Assembly: GCA_029259835.1 (NCBI GenBank)
Contig: JAJDEL010000288.1
Coordinates: 1 to 5,413 of the forward strand
Length of the DNA: 5,413 nt
From: Planctomicrobium sp.
Lineage (GTDB): Bacteria > Planctomycetota > Planctomycetia > Planctomycetales > Planctomycetaceae
Direction: 5' to 3'
Shown piece by piece: positions 1-4,918 of this stretch. The notes below the pieces were generated by a model. It ran no database searches. It saw only the letters and a list, made by a program, of their open reading frames with translations, and had not been told where the DNA came from. The translations under genes and the position numbers were made by a program. Each line of letters opens with the position of its first letter. The stretch's first letter is position 1.

Positions 1-487
1 ACCCCAATGATCTGAGAAACCTGACGCCCCCAATTCCTAAGACGGCCTCCTGGGACAATCGATGGCGTGCGTCACCACCATACAAATCCGAGGTGAGTGC
101 CCTGTCCTTAACATCGTTCTCAGGCAGGTCAGTATCCAAAAAGTAAACTGGTGTCGCAAAACCCGAGTTCCCGACAACATCTCTTTGCCAACCGCGAACG
201 GTCACTGGCCGGCCTTCAATCGACAACGAAATTCGCGACGGCATCTCTTGCAACTGAGACTCAACACTCCAGTGAACAGGTGACTCAGTTTGCCAGCCGG
301 AGTCGTCGAGCGTCTGATGAAAGTATCCTCGACGATGAACGAGTGTGACCGCGACAAGGGGGATTTCTGCATCGGCAGCAGAAAGAATCGTATCTCCTGC
401 CAGAACCCCCAATCCGCCGGCGTACGTTGGCAGCGCCTGATCGATCGCAATCTCCATGGAAAAGTAGGCAATAGAGGGTTTCCACAT
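1..487 (-). CDS. glgP: Alpha-glucan (glycogen/maltodextrin) phosphorylase, N-terminal 162 residues, cut by window edge
   Basis: Phosphorolysis of alpha-1,4-glucan chains to glucose-1-phosphate in the cytoplasm, the first step in mobilising glycogen. Read on the minus strand, the protein starts MWKPSIAYFSMEIAIDQALP and continues into TYAGGLGVLAGD (residues 21-32), the hallmark N-terminus of the short bacterial alpha-glucan phosphorylases. Further family blocks are VTLVHRRGYFHQ (about 48-59), YFLDTDLPEND (about 120-130), LYGGD and RLSQEAVLGIGGVRFLRSLG near the visible end. The frame stays open to base 1, so the catalytic C-terminal half with the pyridoxal-phosphate lysine lies outside. The start at 487 is preferred because homology begins there and an AAGGG ribosome binding site sits 8 nt upstream. 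An ATG at 495 is in a different frame. The gene follows the kinase/ATPase fusion after 11 nt and is probably co-transcribed with it. Identity is very secure; whether the true substrate is glycogen or maltodextrin cannot be seen. Confidence 0.95.
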   Translation of the reverse strand, partial: MWKPSIAYFSMEIAIDQALPTYAGGLGVLAGDTILSAADAEIPLVAVTLVHRRGYFHQTLDDSGWQTESPVHWSVESQLQEMPSRISLSIEGRPVTVRGWQRDVVGNSGFATPVYFLDTDLPENDVKDRALTSDLYGGDARHRLSQEAVLGIGGVRFLRSLG

Positions 488-498
488 GTCCTCATCCC

Positions 499-2046
499 TT
501 ATTTTTGAATTGATCCTGACACGGTGTTGCCGCTCGCAACAAACGGTTGTTCGTCCTCAGAAAACATTTCCTGAATCTCAATCTGGTGTTCGAGGACATC
601 AACTGTTGCGTCGGAGGCATCTGTGTTCGAATGTTGGCGTTGCTGTATTCGTCGACGTAGTAAATCGTGCTCAGCTTCGAAGTAATAAATCTGAAACGGC
701 ACGTCTTCTTCCTCGGCCAGTTCCATAAAGGCTCGACGTTGTGATAGCCTGAGAAAAGTCGCATCAACGATCACCGAGAAGCCAGCTTGAATTGCGTCTG
801 TTGCCGCCGCCAGTAATCTTTCTTCGGTTCGCGCATTGGCGTCCTGCGAATAGATCCCGGACGCGATATCATTTGGTCCGCGCTCCAGAGGACTCAGGCC
901 AAATAATCGCTTCCGCTCCACATCAGACCGAATACGAACGAATCCGGATTGACGAATCAGGAAGTCGCTGCCGGTTGTTTTCCCGCTCCCGGAGAGCCCA
1001 CAAGTGATGGCCAGGGTCGGAGTTTTCTCCTGGGTATACCGGGTCGCTAAATCCAAATAACTTTCACATTGTCGCATTAAAACTTCACATTCCGAGTCCG
1101 TCAAGTGACCCTGCTGCAACCGGATGGCGACCACTTTCGCGCGGACCATCGATCGATAGACGAGGTAGAATGTCAGAACCCACAGCCCCGCATAGTCTCC
1201 AGTCTGCTCCAGATAAGCATTCAGGAAACTTGCTGCCAGATCCGAGCGTTGATGATCGTCCAGGTCCATCACCAAAAAAGCGATTTCGCTCATCACATCT
1301 ATCTGTCGAAACTGCTGATTGAATTCTATGCAGTCGAATGGTGTCAGCCTGTTCTTCCACCAGACGATGTTTCCGAGATGGAGGTCACCATGACAATCGC
1401 AGACAAAGCCACCTTCAGAACGATCACGAAACGCCTCGACTAGGTTGTTGAATGTCGATATCGACCACACCTGTAACTTGCCCAAAGACTTGAGAATGTT
1501 TTCATCCCAGTCAATCTGATCGAGATGTGCAAAGTTTTCCAGCGCGGAACTACGCGCCGACGAAACAGAGTCATCTCGGTGGATTGGAGACAGTCTTGCC
1601 TGTTGGTGAAAGCGGGCCAGTGACATTGCGAAGTCATTCAATTCAACCGCCGAAAGTCGACCAGCTTGAAGCATCTCATTCGCCAGATCCGCTTGAGGAA
1701 ACTGTCGCATCCTCACCGCGTATTCAATCGTGTGGCCTTGATCCTCCCCAGTGACTTTGATCTGTGAACCAACCTGCTGAACTGAGACGACTTCGAGGTA
1801 GAGATCTTCCGAGAACCGCTGATTCAGACGCAGTTCTTCCTCACAGAAGTGGCGACGTCGCGGCAGGGTCGAGAAGTCAAGAAACCCCAGGTTGACTGGT
1901 TTCTTGACTTTGTATGCAAAACCGCCGGTCAGCAAGACCCAGGAAATATGAGTTTCGAGGATGCGAATTGCGTCGACAGCATGAGGATAGGCAGTGCTTT
2001 GCAACAAGGAGCTAATCAGTGGAGGCAGGCTGTTTGAGTCTGTCAT
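499..2046 (-). CDS. Fusion of APH-like kinase domain and P-loop AAA ATPase/kinase domain
   Basis: A 515-residue two-domain protein of the family often annotated 'bifunctional aminoglycoside phosphotransferase/ATP-binding protein'. The N-terminal domain (about 20-335) has the protein-kinase-like fold of aminoglycoside phosphotransferases. Visible marks are a nucleotide-lysine region GGFAYKVKKP (41-50), the catalytic loop HGDLHLGN (219-226, catalytic Asp221, Asn226) and the metal-binding FDCIEFN (Asp238). The C-terminal domain (about 344-500) is a P-loop kinase resembling zeta-toxin or chloramphenicol-phosphotransferase-like kinases. It has Walker A GLSGSGKTT (350-358), RSDVERKR (373-380) and a Walker-B-like VIVDAT (425-430). 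All expected catalytic residues are present, so both domains look active, but the substrate is unknown and drug resistance should not be assumed. A known relative is Rv2004c of Mycobacterium tuberculosis, a DosR dormancy-regulon member. It is the first gene of a pair with glgP. No strong ribosome binding site precedes the ATG at 2046, but homology supports that start. Confidence 0.9.
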   Translation of the reverse strand: MTDSNSLPPLISSLLQSTAYPHAVDAIRILETHISWVLLTGGFAYKVKKPVNLGFLDFSTLPRRRHFCEEELRLNQRFSEDLYLEVVSVQQVGSQIKVTGEDQGHTIEYAVRMRQFPQADLANEMLQAGRLSAVELNDFAMSLARFHQQARLSPIHRDDSVSSARSSALENFAHLDQIDWDENILKSLGKLQVWSISTFNNLVEAFRDRSEGGFVCDCHGDLHLGNIVWWKNRLTPFDCIEFNQQFRQIDVMSEIAFLVMDLDDHQRSDLAASFLNAYLEQTGDYAGLWVLTFYLVYRSMVRAKVVAIRLQQGHLTDSECEVLMRQCESYLDLATRYTQEKTPTLAITCGLSGSGKTTGSDFLIRQSGFVRIRSDVERKRLFGLSPLERGPNDIASGIYSQDANARTEERLLAAATDAIQAGFSVIVDATFLRLSQRRAFMELAEEEDVPFQIYYFEAEHDLLRRRIQQRQHSNTDASDATVDVLEHQIEIQEMFSEDEQPFVASGNTVSGSIQK

Positions 2047-2116
2047 GCTCGATATTCGCTTACATCTGTGTCTGTGGATGTTCGTTTGACATGTTCATCA
2101 CACTTGGGCTACGAGT

Positions 2117-2132
2117 TGGTACAAAATCTGCA
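2117..2132 (+). promoter_or_regulatory. Candidate sigma-54 (-24/-12) promoter upstream of the small membrane ORF
   Basis: The sequence TGGTACAAAATCTGCA matches the sigma-54 consensus TGGCACG-N4-TTGCW at the invariant GG (2118-2119) and GC (2130-2131), with the required 12-bp periodicity. It also matches at T, A, C, T and the final A; it deviates at C to T, G to A and one T. The predicted transcript start is about 2143, giving a leader of roughly 118 nt before the ORF at 2261. The window encodes a sigma-54 activator at 3368-4729, which makes the site more credible, but a single match of this quality can arise by chance. Confidence 0.45.
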
Positions 2133-2158
2133 TGTCTCCTGAAGCCGCACATCGGTCA

Positions 2159-2208
2159 TGACTCCGACAGTGGACGTTCTAAGTAGTTTAACAACGTCGG
2201 CGGAGTCA
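2159..2208 (+). promoter_or_regulatory. Nested inverted repeat (leader stem-loop or operator)
   Basis: Outer arms TGACTCCG (2159-2166) and CGGAGTCA (2201-2208) are perfect complements. Inside them GACGTT (2173-2178) and AACGTC (2193-2198) pair again, leaving a 14-nt loop and an asymmetric internal loop (6 versus 2 nt). If transcription starts near 2143 this would fold in the 5' leader of the 29-codon ORF. As DNA it could also be a protein-binding dyad between the divergent genes at 2046 (minus) and 2261 (plus). There is no T-run, so an intrinsic terminator is unlikely. Confidence 0.5.
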
Positions 2209-2223
2209 GTTGTCGCGACTGCG

Positions 2224-2240
2224 ACTCCAACATTTGGAGT
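2224..2240 (+). promoter_or_regulatory. Short perfect hairpin just upstream of the ribosome binding site
   Basis: ACTCCAA (2224-2230) and TTGGAGT (2234-2240) form a perfect 7-bp dyad around the 3-nt loop CAT. It ends 7 nt before the AAGAGG ribosome binding site (2248-2253) of the ORF at 2261. In RNA this would be a compact hairpin that may set the 5' boundary of the ribosome binding region. Part of it (GACTCC) repeats the sequence of the outer arm at 2160-2165, so alternative pairing with CGGAGTCA (2201-2208) is possible. Confidence 0.45.
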
Positions 2241-2260
2241 TTCACTCAAGAGGTTAGCTC

Positions 2261-2350
2261 ATGGAAATTGAAATCCCCGAATACATTTTGCTTGCGATTG
2301 TTGTCGCAATAATTGTGTTCATTCGACATCATTGGACTCGCAGGAAGTAA
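2261..2350 (+). CDS. Small single-span membrane peptide, 29 residues, unrecognised
   Basis: A 29-codon ORF with ATG at 2261 and TAA at 2348-2350. It is preceded by a clear ribosome binding site AAGAGG (2248-2253) with 7-nt spacing. The peptide has an acidic N-terminus (MEIEIPEY), an uninterrupted hydrophobic stretch YILLAIVVAIIVFI (residues 8-21), and a strongly basic tail RHHWTRRK (22-29). By the positive-inside rule this predicts one membrane helix with the C-terminus in the cytoplasm. I do not recognise the family. It lies downstream of a sigma-54-like promoter and two inverted repeats, and its 3' end overlaps, antisense, the end of the broken amidotransferase frame. The composition pattern and the ribosome binding site argue for a real gene, but so short an ORF could be fortuitous. 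Confidence 0.55.
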   Translation: MEIEIPEYILLAIVVAIIVFIRHHWTRRK

Positions 2351-2699
2351 CACGCTGTGGACTGGAAAGTCCATTCGGAACAGCATTTCCAAGTAACGAG
2401 AAGGGGTGGCAATTCGCCAGTGACGGTTGACCAACTGTTGCAAACCGAACATGAGCAACAACGGTATTCGTGTAGATCCGTTCGACCGTTTCATTGAAAT
2501 GGATGTCTTCAAAAGCCGCAGCCGCTCTCCGAACAACCGTGGGGTGGGAGTTGTGGGAGAAGGCTAGTCCCCAACCGTGCGGATGTGCCCGCCCGAGCGA
2601 ATCCGATCGACTTTGCAAGAGGGTCGCATTCTGAGCATGCACGAGCGAACACTCGACCTTCGTCTCTTTATTGGCACGGAAAGAATACAGTCTACACAT
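2319..2699 (-). pseudogene. Class II glutamine amidotransferase (YafJ-like), N-terminal fragment
   Basis: Starting at the ATG at 2699 the frame reads MCRLYSFRANKET, placing the nucleophile Cys2 right after the initiator as in N-terminal-nucleophile amidotransferases. Residues 40-48 (PHGWGLAFS) and 82-100 (AHVRFAT.G to NCHPF) are signature blocks of the YafJ-type class II family, which hydrolyse glutamine to supply ammonia. Recognisable homology stops just after HPF (about base 2400). The expected YGxWxFAHNG block is missing in this frame; a faint echo (YLEMLFRMDF) appears in another frame, suggesting a frameshift followed by loss. The frame ends at 126 residues, whereas family members are usually around 250-280. 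The ribosome binding site is weak. The gene is therefore judged truncated and inactive, although a short peptide could still be made. It is divergent from the hemerythrin fragment at 2850. Confidence 0.75.
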
Positions 2700-2732
2700 T
2701 CCTGAAGACTCTTGATTGCGAATGGAATTTCT

Positions 2733-2786
2733 AGATCCTTGGGATCTCATGCGAATGACGTGCCGTCAGGAACGTCGTTTGCAAAC
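2733..2786. promoter_or_regulatory. Cluster of three small palindromes between two divergent gene remnants
   Basis: Three separate dyads lie in the 150-bp gap between the amidotransferase start (2699, minus) and the hemerythrin start (2850, plus). They are AGATCC-TTG-GGATCT (2733-2747), TGACG-TGC-CGTCA (2756-2768) and the perfect palindrome GTTTGCAAAC (2777-2786). They could be operator sites of a former divergent promoter region. No convincing -35/-10 or -24/-12 pair is recognised here. Confidence 0.3.
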
Positions 2787-2849
2787 CGACTCCACCTGAA
2801 TTGGTTTTAGTACGTACCACGTGACCCATTCCCAGATGGAGCGAGACCA

Positions 2850-2990
2850 ATGTCCGCATTGACTGAAGAATTCGCGAGCGATCATCGTGAGATGGCACAA
2901 CTTATGATGAAGCTTCTCATCTCACTCGAAAACGAGGAGGACGCACAGACAGTTGGTCTTGCTGACGAACTTGACCGCCTTGCAGCCTGA
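2850..2990 (+). pseudogene. Hemerythrin-like (HHE) protein, truncated after 46 residues
   Basis: The ORF begins with ATG at 2850 behind a good ribosome binding site (GGAG at 2838-2841, 8-nt spacing). It reads MSALTEEFASDHREMAQLMM, then KLLISLENEEDAQTVGLADE and LDRLAA before TGA. The DH at residues 11-12, inside a predicted amphipathic helix, corresponds to the first metal-ligand histidine of hemerythrin HHE-domain proteins, and the ...LADELDRLA spacing is typical of the first two helices. Family members are normally about 150-190 residues and carry further metal-binding His and Glu residues (HxxxE-type). Those are absent here because the sequence switches to HSP20-like coding at about 2984. 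The 5' end is intact but the product cannot hold a di-iron centre. The hemerythrin assignment rests on a short stretch and is moderately secure. Confidence 0.6.
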
Positions 2991-3222
2991 CGTTCAGCGG
3001 AGTTCACACGGAGAAAGATGAGGAGCAGAAAGAGGACAATGGTAAAAGTATCACCGCATCGAACGTCGCAAGGGTCGCTTCTCGCGATCAGTGGCATTGC
3101 CCTGTCCGATTAAGCAGGATGGCGTGAATGCGGAACTCAAGGATGGTGTATTGACCATCTCTCTTCCCAGGGCAGACGAAGCTTGCTGCTGCAAGGTCCC
3201 TGTGAAGGGAGCGACTGTGTAG
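2984..3222 (+). pseudogene. HSP20 small heat-shock protein (alpha-crystallin domain), 5'-truncated and frameshifted
   Basis: Two adjacent frames together give most of an alpha-crystallin domain. Bases 2984-3046 encode SLTFSGVHTEKDEEQ followed by KEDNGK, matching the '..LTISGE + charged' strand region. Bases 3049-3222 encode YHRIERRKGRFSRSVALP, then CPIKQDGVNAELKDGVLTIS, LPRADEA, a Cys triplet, KVPVKGATV and a TAG stop. RIERRKGRFSRS, AELKDGVLTISLP and the C-terminal VPV (I-x-I/V anchor motif) are hallmarks of HSP20 chaperones, which hold unfolding proteins as oligomers. The frames are joined at AAAA (3044-3047). Loss of one A, or a -1 slip to read AAG, would restore GKKYHRIERR. The N-terminal region is replaced by the hemerythrin fragment, with no start codon or ribosome binding site of its own. 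Judged a pseudogene. Confidence 0.85.
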
Positions 3223-3244
3223 CTTCATTTTCCTATTGTGTCTG

Positions 3245-3252
3245 TTGTGCCA
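3245..3252 (+). promoter_or_regulatory. Possible regulator half-site in the gap before the response regulator gene
   Basis: TTGTGCCA here is identical to bases 4809-4816 inside the left arm and loop of the 12-bp inverted repeat upstream of atpD. It lies 116 bp before the regulator's start codon, where an autoregulatory site might be expected. A second shared word, CCAATTC, occurs at 3265-3271 and 4813-4819. The matches are short and may be chance. The rest of the 145-bp gap (3223-3367) shows no convincing promoter, RNA gene or ORF. Confidence 0.2.
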
Positions 3253-3367
3253 TTGATTATGAGGCCAATTCTGCGTGCAGACTGGGAATAAGCCAGGACC
3301 ATTCATTAGGATGGACGATTCCGTCTACTCTTTTGAGAACTGAGTTGTCAGTCGAAGCAAGATCCAA

Positions 3368-4729
3368 ATGTCCAAACCAAACACAATGAATCTGTTGATC
3401 GTTGAAGATGACGACAACTTTCGAGAGGTTGCGGTGGCCTGGATGAGGCGTATGGGGCATCAGGTTGAGGAAGCCGCGAATGCTCAAGAAGCGTTAATAC
3501 TTTTCGAGAATAAGTATTTTCAGGTCGCCATCTTCGATATGAACATGCCAGGTGTTTCGGGCCTGGAATTGCTACAGCGATTGAAGTCAGACGGAGTGGA
3601 AACTCAGATTCTGATCCTTACAGGACAGGCAACGGTCGAGAACGCCGTCGAAGCGATGAAAATGGGTGCCTGTGACTATTTGACCAAGCCTTTTCCGATG
3701 GCTGATCTCGAACACCGCTGTCTTTTGGCACATGATCGCTGGTCATTACAAAAAGAAAATCGGCAACTCAAAACGGTCATCGCACGAAATCAGCCTGAAA
3801 AACGGATGATCGGTGAATCCAAACCGATGCGTGATATTCTGCAACTGATCGAGCGGGTTGGTCCGACCGACAAATCAGTCCTGATTCAAGGGGAAAGCGG
3901 GACCGGTAAAGAACTGGTCGCCCAGGCGATACATCGTGCGAGTGAAGTGCGGTCTGAGAAACCGCTGGTGACGGTTAACTGCGCCGCGCTGCCGGAACAA
4001 TTGGTCGAGAGTGAACTTTTCGGTCATGAGAAGGGATCGTTCACCGGTGCGACCGCTGCGAAGAGCGGACTCTTTGAGGTCGCCGACGGGGGGACGCTAT
4101 TCATCGACGAAATCGGCGAAATGCCGTTGAGTTTGCAACCGAAACTGCTGCGGGTCTTGGAAGACGGTTCATTTCGACGGGTGGGATCGCACCTGGAAAG
4201 ACGAGTCAACGTGCGTATTGTGGTAGCAACGAATCGAGATTTATCGGAAGAGGTAGCAGAGGGAAAATTCCGTGAAGACCTGTACTATCGCATCAACGTG
4301 ATGTCGCTCGTGATTCCGCCATTGCGTGAACGGGGTCAAGACATCGATCTTCTCCTCGACCACTTTCTGGCACCAGACTGGTCGGTGCAGGATGATGCGC
4401 GCCAGGTGATGCGCCAATTCTCCTGGCCCGGCAACGTTCGACAATTGATCAACGCACTGGAGCGTGCAACCATCCTGGCCGAAGGCAGACTGATCACCAT
4501 TGAGGATCTTCCGCTGGAAGTCGTCGACTCGTCCGACTCACAGGACATCCAGAACCGCTCCGAAAGTGTTCGCCGACTCGATTCAATGGAACGGGCTCAC
4601 ATCATCGAAGTCCTGAAAGAGGAACAGGGCAATAAAGCACGCGCTGCCCGGATTCTGGGGATCCATCGTCGCAAACTCTACCGGCTCTTGGAACGCTTTG
4701 AGATCGACGAAACCGACTATCGTTTCTGA
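3368..4729 (+). CDS. Sigma-54-dependent response regulator, NtrC family (receiver, AAA+, Fis HTH)
   Basis: A complete 453-residue enhancer-binding transcription activator. The receiver domain (about 8-122) has the acidic pair EDDD (13-16), the phospho-acceptor Asp57 in VAIFDMNMPG, Thr85 in LILTG and Lys107 in TKPF. The AAA+ domain (about 147-375) has Walker A GESGTGKE (175-182) and the sigma-54-contact loop GSFTGA (223-228; Ser replaces the usual Ala of GAFTGA, a tolerated variant). It also has Walker B TLFIDEIGE (Asp247, Glu248), sensor I VATNRD, the arginine-finger region FREDLYYRINV (Arg302/Arg308) and sensor II WPGNVRQL (353-360). The C-terminal Fis-type helix-turn-helix is NKARAARILGIHRRKLYRLL (422-441). 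Everything needed for activity is present. Translation may start at 3368 or at Met7 (3386); the ribosome binding site is weak for both. No histidine kinase is in the window, so the signal is unknown. Its position just before atpD suggests control of that operon. Confidence 0.96.
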   Translation: MSKPNTMNLLIVEDDDNFREVAVAWMRRMGHQVEEAANAQEALILFENKYFQVAIFDMNMPGVSGLELLQRLKSDGVETQILILTGQATVENAVEAMKMGACDYLTKPFPMADLEHRCLLAHDRWSLQKENRQLKTVIARNQPEKRMIGESKPMRDILQLIERVGPTDKSVLIQGESGTGKELVAQAIHRASEVRSEKPLVTVNCAALPEQLVESELFGHEKGSFTGATAAKSGLFEVADGGTLFIDEIGEMPLSLQPKLLRVLEDGSFRRVGSHLERRVNVRIVVATNRDLSEEVAEGKFREDLYYRINVMSLVIPPLRERGQDIDLLLDHFLAPDWSVQDDARQVMRQFSWPGNVRQLINALERATILAEGRLITIEDLPLEVVDSSDSQDIQNRSESVRRLDSMERAHIIEVLKEEQGNKARAARILGIHRRKLYRLLERFEIDETDYRF

Positions 4730-4801
4730 GCGAGAGTCGTGTTGCCCAATTCACAGTCGATGTTGAGCAGCGTCGTAACGCCCGATACCGCACACCACTC
4801 C

Positions 4802-4831
4802 TAGGCATTGTGCCAATTCGCACAATGCCTA
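4802..4831 (+). promoter_or_regulatory. Perfect 12-bp inverted repeat: activator-binding dyad or terminator of the regulator gene
   Basis: TAGGCATTGTGC (4802-4813) and GCACAATGCCTA (4820-4831) are exact reverse complements around the 6-nt spacer CAATTC. The repeat lies 72 nt after the regulator's stop codon and 87 nt before the atpD start. No T-run follows on either strand and the stem is not GC-rich, which weakens an intrinsic-terminator reading. Two-fold symmetry with a short spacer is what a dimeric Fis-type HTH activator would bind. The centre would be about 76 bp upstream of the predicted atpD transcript start, close to but within the range used by some sigma-54 activators. Both roles are possible. 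Confidence 0.6.
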
Positions 4832-4866
4832 CTCGGACACGGCTGCGAATCAATGGTCTTTTATTT

Positions 4867-4882
4867 CGGCATCAACTTTGCG
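4867..4882 (+). promoter_or_regulatory. Candidate sigma-54 (-24/-12) promoter of the N-ATPase operon
   Basis: CGGCATCAACTTTGCG carries GGCA (4868-4871) and TTGC (4878-4881) with the exact 12-bp spacing from GG to GC required by sigma-54. It departs from consensus at the first T, at C and G after GGCA, and at the final W. Transcription would start near 4893, 26 nt before the atpD ATG. The neighbouring gene upstream is a sigma-54 activator and a symmetric dyad lies 36 bp upstream, so the arrangement is coherent. The match alone is only moderate. Confidence 0.45.
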
Positions 4883-4918
4883 TTTGTGGAACTTCATCTC
4901 AACGACGGATGATCGAAG

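Noticed and set aside
202..495. Minus-strand ORF of 97 codons starting MRTCGNPLLP
   Set aside because: It is out of frame with the glgP coding sequence over the same bases. The glgP frame gives strong family motifs, while this frame is rich in Arg, Cys and Ser with no recognisable domain.
1105..1443. Plus-strand ORF of 112 codons
   Set aside because: It is a shadow antisense to the kinase/ATPase fusion, covering its conserved catalytic loop. No motif and no ribosome binding site were seen.
2246..2536. Minus-strand ORF of 96 codons
   Set aside because: It overlaps the amidotransferase fragment in a different frame. Only about ten residues (YLEMLFRMDF) faintly echo the missing part of that family, which is better explained as frameshifted decay.
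2882..3097. Minus-strand ORF of 71 codons with a hydrophobic segment (TIVLFLLLIFLRV)
   Set aside because: It is antisense to the hemerythrin and HSP20 remnants. The hydrophobic run is the reverse reading of a Lys/Glu-rich stretch, a common artefact.
3183..3389. Plus-strand ORF of 68 codons spanning the end of the HSP20 remnant and the regulator start
   Set aside because: Composition is unremarkable and there is no ribosome binding site. It overlaps recognisable HSP20 coding in another frame.
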